This document shows, piece after piece, positions 10,701 through 21,160 of a stretch of DNA of 64,000 nucleotides. A program made the position numbers and the translations under genes. The DNA lies in NCBI RefSeq assembly GCF_947495255.1, contig NZ_CANLYI010000010.1, positions 1 to 64,000 on the forward strand, written 5' to 3'. Source of the DNA: an uncultured Winogradskyella sp. (lineage in GTDB: Bacteria; Bacteroidota; Bacteroidia; Flavobacteriales; Flavobacteriaceae). Position 1 is the stretch's first letter, and each line of letters opens with the position of its first letter. The notes beneath the pieces were generated by a model. That model was not told the origin of the DNA. It saw nothing but the letters and a program-made list of their open reading frames with translations, and searched no databases.

Positions 10701-10804
10701 GCATTATCTTCAATTTGATTGGCTCTAAACGTAAATGATAATTGATAGATACTTACCAAACCAAATAAAAGCGCAAATAGCTTAATTATTCCTTTGTTTT
10801 GCAT
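7748..10804 (-). CDS. secDF: Fused protein translocase subunit SecDF
   Basis: SecDF uses the proton-motive force to help pull exported proteins through SecYEG. SecD and SecF are fused in one 1018-residue chain, as is common in Bacteroidota. The SecD half carries DLKGG (104-108), the periplasmic domain, and the transmembrane signature DANVLIFERIREE (584-596). The SecF half begins near residue 690 with GIDFVGG (724-730) and the matching NDTVVVFDRIREY. About twelve membrane helices are present. An acidic low-complexity segment (about 278-322) interrupts the SecD periplasmic domain. It has its own promoter upstream and shares a bidirectional terminator with the convergent hydrolase gene. Confidence 0.97.
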   Translation of the reverse strand: MQNKGIIKLFALLFGLVSIYQLSFTFRANQIEDNAKEAAIAKYADTEDDYQSKRNIEEARYLDSLKTSKIKVGDKFESIEAYNLGIAQYDYNEVENNAMNLGLDLKGGINVILQISVRDILKGLSDNSKDPLFNKALDDAEELQKDSQDSYLESFFKAFDAIKGDTKLASPDIFANRTLSDEIKFDMSDNEVKGIIETKIDESIVSAFEVLRKRIDKFGVTSPNIQRLGNTGRILLELPGAKDIERVKDLVTKTAQLQFWETYKAQEVLPYIMEVNQKLVEENKKNEVKEEVTEVQDDENAASDAIDDLTGQIETDSTATTSLADIYPIGIQEFGRGGSVIGIFLKKDREKVLEHLNASKNRASLPAEMRYIKFAWGIQSEDSEYSELYAIKGNRDDEPRLSGSVITGADQDYDQISRPAVSMQMDARGAKIWEEMTKEANQTDGNIAIVLDNIVYSAPGVTQPGGISGGRSQISGSFTLAEAVDLANVLRAGKLPASAQIVQADEVGPSLGQEAIDSGMLSFIIALAFVLLWMIFYYGKAGGFADIALLLNILLIFGVLASLGAVLTLPGIAGIVLTIGISVDANVLIFERIREELAKGKTQKESIKDGFSNALSSILDANITTGLTALILFVFGTGPIKGFATTLIIGILTSLFTAIFITRLLVDWYVNRGGNLEFSTGLTKNLFKNVNIDFLRKRKIAYIFSGILILASLGSLFTTGLDQGIDFVGGRTYQVRFDQDMSVEEVKTDLHAVFESAEVKTIGGPNQLKISTKYKVEDSSIEADEEVQSMLFKALQKYLPAGMTYSEFLDGSGDKKIGKMLSSKVSPTIADDIQKSSVWAILGSLVVVFLYILLRFKKWQFSLGAVAAVFHDVLIVMGIYSLTWRFMPFSMEIDQTFIAAILTVIGYSLNDTVVVFDRIREYFNENLGWNFDTTINKSINSTISRTLNTSLTTLVVLLAMFLFGADSLKDLLFALILGVIVGTYSSVFIATPIMYDTAKKGNATEALKNKVKEVEEEA

Positions 10805-10863
10805 TTTTGTTGTTTTTAATGTCGAATTGTTAGTTAATTACGATAGTTGTGAAAACTAGCGCG

Positions 10864-10894
10864 CAAATATAGCTTTTACACTATAATTCGACAA
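10864..10894 (-). promoter_or_regulatory. Predicted promoter of secDF
   Basis: On the minus strand TTG (10894-10892), 20 bases, then TATATTTG (10871-10864) form a complete Bacteroidota-type promoter. The leader to the secDF ATG is about 59 bases. Confidence 0.7.
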
Positions 10895-10978
10895 TGTTTT
10901 TATTGAATTAGATGTTTAGCTTTTTGATTGACAAAAGCTCTTTGATTTGAAGTGGAATTGTTTCGGATTAAAAATTCC

Positions 10979-11590
10979 TTATACCATTGGTCCTGCTCTT
11001 ACTTCCGGAATTTTGTAAGATGAATTATTACTTACTATTGCTGCAACTTTATAAGCTTCTACAATAGTATTTATGACATGATTATTTAATTCTGAAGAAA
11101 CCTGATTACCAGAGTTATGTACTTTTAAAGTATTAGAATGATCTGATTTAGGATTAAACGTAGCAACTTCAGTTCCTTCAAAATCCCAAGTATTAGAAGT
11201 GCTAGTCTTAATTTCTGAAACATTAAGCTCGTAATCCTTTACTTTTGGAACATTAGGAAAATCTTTTGAAGACTGAACCGAAGGGCTATATGCAACCTGA
11301 AAATCTTCTGCATTAAAAAGTGCTTTCTGAATATCTGCTACATCTTCCTCGCTGAAATACGTAATTCTTAATTGACCCGTTTTACTTTGACCTATCTGAA
11401 TTTGAGTAACACCAATGCTTTGTAATTTATTTTGAATAGCTTCAATCGTATCCTCAGTGTCTGCTATAGTAATAGTATCATTTGAAAACTGGATAACAAT
11501 TTGCTGATTTGGTACTGTGTTTGGCTCAAGAAACGTTACTAAAAACGCCAAGAGTACAGTTATTAATCCAAAATGCAATTTGGTTTTCAT
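10979..11590 (-). CDS. Membrane-anchored or exported protein of unknown function
   Basis: The 203 residues begin with a signal peptide or anchor (about 6-21, LHFGLITVLLAFLVTF) followed by a polar extracytoplasmic region. Residues about 30-95 form an alternating beta/alpha stretch (IVIQFSNDTITI, AIQNKLQSIGVTQIQIG) that could resemble periplasmic domains of secretion proteins; this is only a shape argument. I do not recognise the family. It lies between secDF and mdh on the same strand, but the mdh terminator separates it from mdh. A perfect -7 element ends four bases before its ATG, so the transcript may start at the start codon itself. Confidence 0.72.
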   Translation of the reverse strand: MKTKLHFGLITVLLAFLVTFLEPNTVPNQQIVIQFSNDTITIADTEDTIEAIQNKLQSIGVTQIQIGQSKTGQLRITYFSEEDVADIQKALFNAEDFQVAYSPSVQSSKDFPNVPKVKDYELNVSEIKTSTSNTWDFEGTEVATFNPKSDHSNTLKVHNSGNQVSSELNNHVINTIVEAYKVAAIVSNNSSYKIPEVRAGPMV

Positions 11591-11594
11591 GCGT

Positions 11595-11602
11595 CAAATA
11601 TA
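11595..11602 (-). promoter_or_regulatory. -7 element adjoining the start codon (leaderless candidate)
   Basis: TATATTTG on the minus strand lies only four bases before the ATG at 11590. If transcription starts about five bases after the element, as usual for this promoter class, the mRNA would begin at the A of the ATG. No -33 TTG is visible. Confidence 0.5.
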
Positions 11603-11610
11603 GACAAAAA

Positions 11611-11640
11611 AATAAAGACTGTATTTCTACAGTCTTTATT
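11611..11640 (-). terminator. Terminator of mdh
   Basis: A perfect 13-bp stem (AATAAAGACTGTA / TACAGTCTTTATT) closes a four-base loop and is followed on the minus strand by a T-rich stretch. It lies 26 bases after the mdh stop. Confidence 0.85.
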
Positions 11641-11666
11641 AATTATAAACAATAATGTATTGAATA

Positions 11667-12593
11667 TTACAATTCTAAAAGTCCATTTGTTTTCTTAACA
11701 CCTTCAGCACTTTCTGCCATATGTGCTTTTTCTGCATCACTTAAAGGTACATCTACAATCTTTTCGATTCCATTTCTACCTAAAATTACTGGTACACCAA
11801 TACAAAGATCACTTAATCCGTATTCACCATCTAATAAAGTAGAACATGGGAATATTTTCTTTTGGTCACAAGCAATTGCCTGTACCAACCCACTAACTGC
11901 CGCTCCTGGAGCATACCATGCTGATGTTCCTAATAAACCTGTTAGTGTTGCTCCACCTACTTTAGTATCTGCCGCAACTTGCTCTAATCTTTCTGCTGAA
12001 ATAAACTCAGAAACTTTAATACTGTTTCTTGTTGCATGAGATGTTAATGGCACCATACCTTTATCGCTATGTCCACCAATTACCATACCGTCAACATCAC
12101 TAATTGGAGCCTCTAACGCTTCAGCTAATCTGTATTTAAAACGAGCAGAATCTAAAGCTCCACCCATTCCTATAATTCTATGTTTTGGTAAACCTGTTAC
12201 TTTATGAGCCAAATACGTCATAGTATCCATAGGATTACTCACAACGATAAGAATAGTGTTTGGAGAATGCTCAACTAAACTTGTTGATACTGTTTTAACA
12301 ATACCTGCATTAATTCCTATTAACTCTTCACGAGTCATACCTGGTTTACGAGGAATACCAGATGTTATTACACAAATATCACTATTTGCTGTTTTAGAAT
12401 AATCGTTTGTACTTCCTGTGATTTTAGTGTCAAATCCATTTAAGGATGCACACTGCATTAAATCCATTGCTTTTCCTTCTGCATAGCCTTCTTTAATATC
12501 AAGAATTACTACTTCTGAAGCAAAGTTTTTTATTGCTATATACTCTGCACAACTTGCGCCTACTGCACCAGCGCCAACTACGGTTACTTTCAT
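11667..12593 (-). CDS. mdh: Malate dehydrogenase
   Basis: This enzyme oxidises malate to oxaloacetate with NAD+ in the TCA cycle. The 308-residue protein is of the lactate-dehydrogenase-like type. It has the Rossmann GAGAVG motif (7-12), substrate arginines in GIPRKPGMTREEL, VSNPMD, the catalytic histidine in GGHSDKGMVP, and a C-terminal helix. An acidic residue (LDIKEG) follows beta-2, which favours NAD+ over NADP+. It is monocistronic: a -7 element lies upstream and a strong terminator follows. Citrate synthase is encoded in the same window but far away. Confidence 0.96.
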   Translation of the reverse strand: MKVTVVGAGAVGASCAEYIAIKNFASEVVILDIKEGYAEGKAMDLMQCASLNGFDTKITGSTNDYSKTANSDICVITSGIPRKPGMTREELIGINAGIVKTVSTSLVEHSPNTILIVVSNPMDTMTYLAHKVTGLPKHRIIGMGGALDSARFKYRLAEALEAPISDVDGMVIGGHSDKGMVPLTSHATRNSIKVSEFISAERLEQVAADTKVGGATLTGLLGTSAWYAPGAAVSGLVQAIACDQKKIFPCSTLLDGEYGLSDLCIGVPVILGRNGIEKIVDVPLSDAEKAHMAESAEGVKKTNGLLEL

Positions 12594-12631
12594 ATCTATT
12601 ATAATTTTTATCCGTTAAATAATTTAGTACA

Positions 12632-12639
12632 CAAATTTA
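12632..12639 (-). promoter_or_regulatory. Predicted -7 element of mdh
   Basis: TAAATTTG on the minus strand matches TAnnTTTG exactly and lies 38 bases before the mdh ATG. No good -33 TTG is apparent. Confidence 0.5.
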
Positions 12640-12690
12640 AGGTTTTACGTTTTAATTTCCATGACATTAATCATAGTATTCAAATAAAAA

Positions 12691-12718
12691 AAAAGAGCAA
12701 TCATTTGATTGCTCTTTT
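12691..12718 (-). terminator. Terminator of the DUF6588 gene
   Basis: A perfect 13-bp inverted repeat (AAAAGAGCAATCA / TGATTGCTCTTTT) with a two-base loop starts 20 bases after the DUF6588 stop and is followed by T residues on the minus strand. Confidence 0.87.
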
Positions 12719-12738
12719 ATATATAAAATAATTGATAT

Positions 12739-13785
12739 TTACCTTACACTGAAAGCAATACCAACTGTTGCTGTATTATAATTTTGAAATGTATAATCTG
12801 CAAATATTTTAAAAACACTAAGATTTAAACGTATCCCTAAAGTTGCTCTCATTCCATTAGCCTCGAAGTCTAAATTTATTGGATTAGTCACATTGACATC
12901 TTCTGGTAGTCCTGCAGAATTACCATTTTCATCCTCAATATCGTAGGTTAATATATAATCACCTTTTATTTTTGCAGTTGTCTTACCACTATTATAGCCT
13001 GCACTTCCATATAAAGTAATTAACTTAAAATCTAATGAAGCCAAAGCTTGAACCGTCCAAGTATTCATTTTAAATTCAGCCTCACCATTAAGAACCTCTA
13101 CATTATCCGTAGCGTCTTCATCTGCCATTGCATAAGTAACACTCATATTCGTAAACGCACCTAAAACAGAAACACTTAAAGGTGATTTATCTATAATGCC
13201 CAAATATTGAGTTAAATCGTGTTGTAAACCAAATCCAAGTAATTTTGCCTCTACATCGTCATAACGTTGTGTTGGTACAAAACGTGCTTTAATATCTGTT
13301 TTAAAAGGTAAACCAAAACCTACCTGAACCGTTGGAGCTGGTACAGCATTTACGGGTAAATCTTCTGTGATACCTCCTGGCATTGTAAAACTAACAACTT
13401 TGTATGTACCATCACCATTCGGAATTTCAACATCAACCATCACCTCAGCATCATCTTCGCTCATTATAGTTTGTAACTCTGTTTCGCTATTCGCTAAAGA
13501 TAAATACGAATAATCACTTGGTACAAAAGCAAAAGTCTTAGCTTCTTCCGGAACTAATGAAGCATTTACTCCTATAGTTAAATCGAAACCAAACTTTTTA
13601 TGAACCTTAGCCGTTGTTGCCCATCCACCATTCATACTATACATTAAGCCTTCCATTGCCGGATTTAAATAGTTCTGAGATAACAAACTTGCATCGTCTG
13701 CCGCTAAAAGAATAGTCTCTAAATCCTGAGCCTTAGCTAGTTGAAAACTAACAATTAAAACAACTGAAGCGATTAAATTTTTCAT
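12739..13785 (-). CDS. DUF6588 family outer-membrane-like protein
   Basis: I place the start at the internal ATG at 13785, because the open frame upstream adds 18 residues ahead of an obvious signal peptide (MKNLIASVVLIVSFQLAKAQ). The 348-residue product has alternating beta-strand patterns ending in an aromatic strand (YTFQNYNTATVGIAFSVR), like a small outer-membrane barrel. The N-terminal pattern LAADDASLLSQNYLNPAMEGL fits the DUF6588 family of Bacteroidota. Function is unknown. It is a single-gene unit with its own terminator between mdh and gyrB. Confidence 0.8.
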   Translation of the reverse strand: MKNLIASVVLIVSFQLAKAQDLETILLAADDASLLSQNYLNPAMEGLMYSMNGGWATTAKVHKKFGFDLTIGVNASLVPEEAKTFAFVPSDYSYLSLANSETELQTIMSEDDAEVMVDVEIPNGDGTYKVVSFTMPGGITEDLPVNAVPAPTVQVGFGLPFKTDIKARFVPTQRYDDVEAKLLGFGLQHDLTQYLGIIDKSPLSVSVLGAFTNMSVTYAMADEDATDNVEVLNGEAEFKMNTWTVQALASLDFKLITLYGSAGYNSGKTTAKIKGDYILTYDIEDENGNSAGLPEDVNVTNPINLDFEANGMRATLGIRLNLSVFKIFADYTFQNYNTATVGIAFSVR

Positions 13786-13900
13786 ATATCGTGGTTTTAT
13801 TTTGCCGTAAACATATAAAAATAAATCTAAAACAAACACTTAATCGTGTATTTTTACACTTAATCGACAAATATGTTTTAATAAATTAACCGCTAAGCAT

Positions 13901-13925
13901 AAAAAAAACACCCAATTATGGGTGC
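13901..13925 (-). terminator. Terminator of gyrB
   Basis: On the minus strand a CACCC/GGGTG stem around a short AT loop is followed by eight T residues. It lies about 40 bases after the gyrB stop. Confidence 0.8.
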
Positions 13926-13964
13926 TTTAATTACTGAAACAATATTTCAGATATAATATATTAT

Positions 13965-15929
<1,965 letters not shown>

Positions 15930-15985
15930 TTAGTTCGATTTAACGCATAAAAAAATGACACTATTGTATCATTTTTGAATACTAA

Positions 15986-15993
15986 CAAATATA
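15986..15993 (-). promoter_or_regulatory. Predicted -7 element of gyrB
   Basis: TATATTTG on the minus strand matches TAnnTTTG exactly, 71 bases before the gyrB ATG. The leader between them holds an 8-bp hairpin (15951-15976). No -33 TTG is clear. Confidence 0.5.
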
Positions 15994-16140
15994 AGAAATT
16001 AAAACACCTTTTAAAAGCTTTTTATGCGTTGAGACTGATAATTATTAACATTTGTTAATTTCTAAAAAAGCCTCTTAAAACACCTATAAAGTACCTTAAA
16101 TTAAATATTAACAAATTCAAAAGCTAAAAAAATCTTCTGC

Positions 16141-16178
16141 AAACAACAAAATCCCGCAGACGCGAGATTTTGTTGTTT
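16141..16178 (-). terminator. Terminator of asnB
   Basis: A long stem (AAACAACAAAATC / GATTTTGTTGTTT, extended by CGC/GCG across one mismatch) with a four-base loop lies about 44 bases after the asnB stop. It can act in both directions, but only asnB reads into it. Confidence 0.85.
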
Positions 16179-16221
16179 AAAATTATCCTATTAAGTCAAT
16201 TAAAAGCTTGTTTTATACATT

Positions 16222-17886
16222 TTAATAAGCCTTATCATGCACATTAGCAATCGCTCTACCAGAAGGGTCATTCATGTTTTTAAAAGCTTCATCCCATTCT
16301 AAAGCTGTTGCTGTGCTACAAGCTACACTTGCTTCTTGTGGCACACTCAATGCTGCTGCATCACTTGGGAAATGACCTTCAAAAATACTTCTGTAATAAT
16401 ATTCTTCTTTGTTTAGAGGTGTATTAATTGGAAAACGGAATGCGGCGTTTTCAATTTGCTCGTCTGTGACTTCTTTATCTACCACTTCTTTTAAGGTATC
16501 AATCCAGCTGTAACCTACTCCATCAGAAAATTGTTCTTTCTGTCTCCACGCCACACTTTCAGGTATCATATCTTCAAATGCTTTACGAACCACCCATTTT
16601 TCCATGCGCTCTCCGTTAATCATTTTATCTTTTGGGTTGATACGCATGGCTACATCCATAAATTCTTTATCTAAAAATGGTACACGACCTTCAATTCCCC
16701 AAGCTGCTAAACTTTTGTTAGCTCTTAAGCAGTCGTACATATGTAATTTATCTAATTTACGAACTGTTTCTTCATGAAATTCTCTTGCATTTGGCGCTTT
16801 ATGAAAATACAAATAACCACCAAAAATCTCATCTGCTCCTTCACCAGATAATACCATCTTAATACCCATTGATTTAATTACTCTTGCCATTAAATACATT
16901 GGCGTTGATGACCGAATCGTCGTAATATCGTAAGTTTCTATATTATAAATAACATCTTTTATTGCATCTAACCCTTCTTGAATTGTGAATTTAATTTCAT
17001 GATGAACTGTACCAATATGATCGGCTACTTTTTTTGCCGCAGCTAAATCTGGAGACCCTTCTAAACCAACTGAAAACGAATGTAACTGCGGATACCAAGC
17101 ATCCGTTGTATCATCTGACTCTACACGTTTTTGTGCATATTTCTTAGCAATCGCAGAGGTTACTGAAGAATCTAATCCACCAGATAATAAAACGCCGTAA
17201 GGAACATCACTCATTAATTGTCTGTGCACTGCTGCCTCTAAAGCTTCTTTTACTTCTGCTATACTTGTTTCATTGTCTTTTACAGCATCATAGTCCGTCC
17301 AATCTCGCTTATACCATTTTACAAACTCACCATCACTACTAGACATGTAATGTCCTGGAGGAAATAATTCAATTTTAGTACAAATTCCTTCTAATGCTTT
17401 TAGCTCTGAAGCCACATAAAAAGTCCCATTTTTATCCCAACCTATATATAAAGGAATAATTCCCATATGATCGCGAGCAATAAAATATTCGTCTTTTTCA
17501 GTATCATAAATAGCGAATCCGAAAATACCATTCATATCATCTACAAAATCAACTCCTTTTTCTTGATACAAGGCTAAAATAACCTCACAATCACTTTGTG
17601 TTTGAAAATCGTATTTACCTTCAAATTGTTTACGTATTTCTCTATGGTTATAAATTTCTCCGTTTGCAGCTAGTATTAATTTCTCATCAGGACTTAACAA
17701 TGGTTGCTTACCAGAAGCAGGATCTACAATGGCCAAACGCTCATGAGCCATAATCACTTTATCATCACTGTAAATTCCACTCCAGTCTGGTCCGCGATGA
17801 CGAATTGTTTTTGCCATTTCTAAAACCTGAGGTCTTAAATCGTCAACTTTTTGTTTTATATCAAACGCACATACTATTCCGCACAT
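16222..17886 (-). CDS. asnB: Asparagine synthase B, glutamine-hydrolysing
   Basis: AsnB makes asparagine from aspartate, ATP and glutamine. The 554-residue length fits the E. coli AsnB class. Cys2 (MCGIV) is the N-terminal glutaminase nucleophile, with RHRGPD at 29-34 and NGEIYNH at 75-81. The synthetase domain has the PP-loop SGGLDS at 235-240 and the later SGEGADEIFGGY. All catalytic motifs are intact. The gene stands alone, with a 261-base gap to the divergent DUF2911 gene and a strong terminator. Confidence 0.96.
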   Translation of the reverse strand: MCGIVCAFDIKQKVDDLRPQVLEMAKTIRHRGPDWSGIYSDDKVIMAHERLAIVDPASGKQPLLSPDEKLILAANGEIYNHREIRKQFEGKYDFQTQSDCEVILALYQEKGVDFVDDMNGIFGFAIYDTEKDEYFIARDHMGIIPLYIGWDKNGTFYVASELKALEGICTKIELFPPGHYMSSSDGEFVKWYKRDWTDYDAVKDNETSIAEVKEALEAAVHRQLMSDVPYGVLLSGGLDSSVTSAIAKKYAQKRVESDDTTDAWYPQLHSFSVGLEGSPDLAAAKKVADHIGTVHHEIKFTIQEGLDAIKDVIYNIETYDITTIRSSTPMYLMARVIKSMGIKMVLSGEGADEIFGGYLYFHKAPNAREFHEETVRKLDKLHMYDCLRANKSLAAWGIEGRVPFLDKEFMDVAMRINPKDKMINGERMEKWVVRKAFEDMIPESVAWRQKEQFSDGVGYSWIDTLKEVVDKEVTDEQIENAAFRFPINTPLNKEEYYYRSIFEGHFPSDAAALSVPQEASVACSTATALEWDEAFKNMNDPSGRAIANVHDKAY

Positions 17887-18147
17887 AACTTTTATTTTTT
17901 TGAATTTGGGTTTTAATCCGAACTTTAATTATTAATTCTGAAGCAAATATGAGATAAAACTTTCATATTATAAACATAATTTAAGTTAATGATTTCAAAT
18001 TGAAACAAATTAAACTCAATTAACTATTATATTAAAGCATCATCATGAAAAAAGAGCTATTTAACTTTTAATCTGTAAATTTTAATATTTAATTTCGACT
18101 ATTCCTTTTTATATCATCTAATTTTATCAAAAAATCACACTTTAATT

Positions 18148-18693
18148 ATGAAACATTTTAAATTTATTACAGCAGTTACTTTTGCTTTCGCTATGCTATT
18201 CTCTTTTCAGATGAATGCACAAGATTTTAAAGACCTAGACAAAAGCCCAATGGATGCTGCAGCTTACCCAAGTTCTTATAAGGAATCTGAAAAATTAGTT
18301 AAAATCACTTATAGTCGTCCACAACTAAAAGGTCGCTCTGTAGATGATTTAGCACCAGAAAATAAAGTATGGCGCGTAGGTGCAAATGAAGCTGCTGAAA
18401 TCACTTTTTACAAAGATGTAAAACTTGGTGACACTGTAATAAAAGCTGGCACATATTCTTTTTTCGTAATTCCTGAAGCTTCAGAGTGGACTGCAATTAT
18501 TAGTACAGACCTTAATGTTTGGGGAAGTTATTCTTATAAAAAAGAAAACGATGTTGCACGTTTAGTAATACCTGTTACTAAAGGCAAAAAATCGTTAGAA
18601 GCTTTTTCAATTGCTTTTGACAAAAATGATAATGGTGTAAACATGCATTTAGGTTGGGGAACTGTTAGAGTCGCTGTACCTTTTACGATATAA
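18148..18693 (+). CDS. DUF2911 family secreted protein
   Basis: This 181-residue protein has a signal peptide ending near MNAQ (about residue 25) and is predicted to be periplasmic or secreted. The mature part shows the DUF2911 pattern: VKITYSRPQLKGR, VWRVGANEAAEITFYKDV, AGTYSFFVIP and NMHLGWG. It is a compact beta-rich domain common in Bacteroidota; its function is not established. It is transcribed alone and converges on queE across a shared hairpin terminator. Confidence 0.88.
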   Translation: MKHFKFITAVTFAFAMLFSFQMNAQDFKDLDKSPMDAAAYPSSYKESEKLVKITYSRPQLKGRSVDDLAPENKVWRVGANEAAEITFYKDVKLGDTVIKAGTYSFFVIPEASEWTAIISTDLNVWGSYSYKKENDVARLVIPVTKGKKSLEAFSIAFDKNDNGVNMHLGWGTVRVAVPFTI

Positions 18694-18711
18694 TTCAGTA
18701 TTCTAAAAAAC

Positions 18712-18750
18712 AAAAAGTTCCGATTATATTAATATAGTCGGAATTTTTTT
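18712..18750. terminator. Bidirectional terminator between the DUF2911 gene and queE
   Basis: An inverted repeat with TTCCGA/TCGGAA arms around an inner TATATTAATATA palindrome is flanked by an A-run on one side and a T-run on the other. It lies between two convergent stops. Confidence 0.85.
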
Positions 18751-18781
18751 GTTTAATATTTTTATCTAAGCTTAAACTGAC

Positions 18782-19414
18782 CTACGGAATATTCAAATAC
18801 TTATGTGTCTGCAGAGACACCTTCCATTTTGGATTTGCCATCACATAATCTACAATCATTGGCACCACTTTATCACGCTTACTCCATTCTGGTTGCAGAT
18901 ACAAAATGCAATCTTTATTCACTTTAGCAGCTTGCTCTTCTGCAAATTTAAAATCATCTTTATTATAGATGATACACTTTAACTCGTGTGCTTTCTCATA
19001 GACTTTTTCGGTCGGTAATTTCATCTTCTTTGGTGAGAGACAAATCCAATCCCAAGTACCAGATAACTCATAAGCACCAGACGTTTCAATATGTGTTTGT
19101 ACGCCTTTTGCCTTTAGTTGTTCTGTTAACGGATTCATATCCCACATTAATGGCTCACCACCTGTAACAACAATAGTCTTACTGTACTTTACAGCATTGT
19201 CTACAATTTTTTCGGTTTCTGTAGGCGGATGTAATTCTGCTAACCAGCTTTCTTTAACATCACACCAATGGCAACCTACATCACAACCACCAATTCTTAC
19301 AAAATAAGCAGCAGTACCTTTGTGAAATCCTTCACCTTGAATCGTATAAAACTCTTCCATTAAAGGCAATAACAAACCTTTATCGATTAACTCTTGTCGT
19401 TCTCTTCTTGTCAT
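18782..19414 (-). CDS. queE: 7-carboxy-7-deazaguanine synthase
   Basis: QueE is a radical-SAM enzyme that converts 6-carboxy-tetrahydropterin to 7-carboxy-7-deazaguanine in queuosine synthesis. The cluster-binding Cx3Cx2C motif is CDVGCHWC, followed by the substrate and SAM segments FYTIQGEG and VVTGGEPL. I use the ATG at 19414 (210 residues). A longer frame would begin at a TTG that lies inside the -7 promoter element, so it cannot be transcribed from that promoter. The first pathway enzyme, FolE, is encoded in the same window, but the other que genes are not. The leader is nearly absent, as noted for the promoter. Confidence 0.94.
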   Translation of the reverse strand: MTRRERQELIDKGLLLPLMEEFYTIQGEGFHKGTAAYFVRIGGCDVGCHWCDVKESWLAELHPPTETEKIVDNAVKYSKTIVVTGGEPLMWDMNPLTEQLKAKGVQTHIETSGAYELSGTWDWICLSPKKMKLPTEKVYEKAHELKCIIYNKDDFKFAEEQAAKVNKDCILYLQPEWSKRDKVVPMIVDYVMANPKWKVSLQTHKYLNIP

Positions 19415-19420
19415 AGTTTG

Positions 19421-19451
19421 CAAAGATAGTTATTTACTTAACAGTATTCAA
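19421..19451 (-). promoter_or_regulatory. Promoter of queE, ending six bases before the ATG
   Basis: TTG (19451-19449), 20 bases, then TATCTTTG (19428-19421) make a complete promoter on the minus strand. The ATG follows after six bases, so the mRNA should have no leader or one of only a few bases. The site also fixes the start codon. Confidence 0.68.
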
Positions 19452-19592
19452 TCGCAAATTGCAGTAAACTACAAGCTATAATTCAATATTTATATGTTTG
19501 GTTAAGAGACTTGGTATTAAATGACTACTGAGACCTAAAACTATTTCATACTTGATTAAAATTACAGTATTTTTATCCAAATTTTCTCACCA

Positions 19593-21131
19593 ATGAAGAA
19601 TACTGAAGCATTCATTAAAGACATTAACGACGGAAACACCTTTAAAGGAGATTACATCACCTTAGGTTCAGCTATGTTAGATGGCGAAACTATAACAGAT
19701 ACCTTTGTAAATGTCCCTTTAAAAACCATGAATAGACATGGCCTTATTGCAGGCGCAACTGGTACTGGAAAAACAAAAACGTTACAGGTATTAGCCGAAA
19801 ATCTTTCCGAAAAAGGTGTTCCTGTTTTATTAATGGACATTAAAGGTGATTTAAGTGGTTTGGCAAAACCGAGTCCTGGACATGCTAAGATTGATGAACG
19901 AATGGAAAAAATTGGCTTGCCTTTTGAAGCCAAAGGATTTCCGGTAGAATTATTGACTTTATCTGAACAAGATGGTGTAAGACTTAGAGCAACTATAAGT
20001 GAATTTGGACCTGTTTTAATTTCTAGAATATTAGATGTAACGGAAACACAAGCAGGAATAATTTCGGTAATTTTTAAATATTGCGACGATAATCATCTGC
20101 CACTATTAGACCTTAAAGATTTTAAGAAAATATTGCAATATGCTACAAGTGAAGGCAAAAAAGAATTTGAAGAATCTTATGGTCGTATTTCAACAGCATC
20201 TACAGGAGCCATCCTTAGAAAACTAATTGAAATTGAACAACAAGGCGGCGATTTATTCTTTGGTGAAACATCTTTTGACACTCAAGATTTATTGCGTATC
20301 GATGAGAATGGTCGAGGTTATATCAATATTATTAGATTAACAGATATACAAGATAAGCCTAAGTTATTTTCAACTTTCATGTTGAGTTTATTAGCTGAAA
20401 TCTACTCTACGTTCCCAGAACAAGGTGATAGTGGACGACCAGAATTAATTTTGTTTATTGACGAAGCACATTTAATCTTCAATGAAGCATCTGATGCTTT
20501 ATTAAATCAAATTGAAAGTATTGTAAAACTGATACGAAGTAAAGGTGTTGGTATATATTTTGTTACGCAAAGCCCAACCGATGTACCAGAATCCGTTTTA
20601 GGACAATTAGGTTTAAAAGTACAACACGCTTTAAGAGCATTTACAGCCAAAGATAGAAAGGCAATTAAATTAACAGCTCAAAACTATCCAGATACAGAAT
20701 ATTACGATACAGCAGAAGTATTAACCTCTCTCGGAATTGGAGAAGCATTAGTGTCTGCATTAGACGAAAAAGGAAAACCAACGCCTTTGGCCGCAACTAT
20801 GATGCGTGCGCCAATGAGCAGAATGGACGTTTTAACCGAATCGGAGCTTAGCAGTTTATTAGCACAATCTCAATTAGCTAAAAAATACAATAAAGAGATT
20901 GATAGAGAAAGTGCTTACGAAATGCTAAATGAAAAAATTAAGCAAGCCGAAGCTGAAGAAGTTAAACAAAAAGCTAAAGAAGAAAAAGAAGCATTAAAAC
21001 GTGCTGAAAGCAAAAGAAAAACAAGTACCTCTAGAAGAAAAAGCACAAGAATGAATCCAATTGTTAAGGTTCTAACAAGCGCAACTGTAATACGAGGCGT
21101 TTTGGGTATCTTAAGCAAGATGATTAAATAA
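19593..21131 (+). CDS. HerA-like ATPase, DUF853 family
   Basis: This 512-residue cytoplasmic protein is a P-loop ATPase of the HerA/FtsK class. Walker A is GATGTGKT (54-61) and Walker B is LILFIDEAH (285-293), followed by a sensor-like region with YFVTQSPTDVP. The C-terminal 80 residues (about 430-495) are a lysine/glutamate-rich coiled-coil-like tail ending in a basic patch (KRKTSTSRRKSTR). DUF853 proteins are widespread and are often annotated as helicases, but a defined role is lacking. The neighbouring gene encodes a lipoprotein rather than NurA, SIR2 or another defence partner, so I do not read this as a defence system. Confidence 0.88.
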   Translation: MKNTEAFIKDINDGNTFKGDYITLGSAMLDGETITDTFVNVPLKTMNRHGLIAGATGTGKTKTLQVLAENLSEKGVPVLLMDIKGDLSGLAKPSPGHAKIDERMEKIGLPFEAKGFPVELLTLSEQDGVRLRATISEFGPVLISRILDVTETQAGIISVIFKYCDDNHLPLLDLKDFKKILQYATSEGKKEFEESYGRISTASTGAILRKLIEIEQQGGDLFFGETSFDTQDLLRIDENGRGYINIIRLTDIQDKPKLFSTFMLSLLAEIYSTFPEQGDSGRPELILFIDEAHLIFNEASDALLNQIESIVKLIRSKGVGIYFVTQSPTDVPESVLGQLGLKVQHALRAFTAKDRKAIKLTAQNYPDTEYYDTAEVLTSLGIGEALVSALDEKGKPTPLAATMMRAPMSRMDVLTESELSSLLAQSQLAKKYNKEIDRESAYEMLNEKIKQAEAEEVKQKAKEEKEALKRAESKRKTSTSRRKSTRMNPIVKVLTSATVIRGVLGILSKMIK

Positions 21132-21160
21132 TTACAAACCAAATCTATTTAAACTAAAAC

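Noticed and set aside
15951..15976. 8-bp hairpin in the gyrB leader as a supercoiling-sensitive regulator
   Set aside because: The stem is short and AT-rich, and such hairpins are expected by chance in this base composition.
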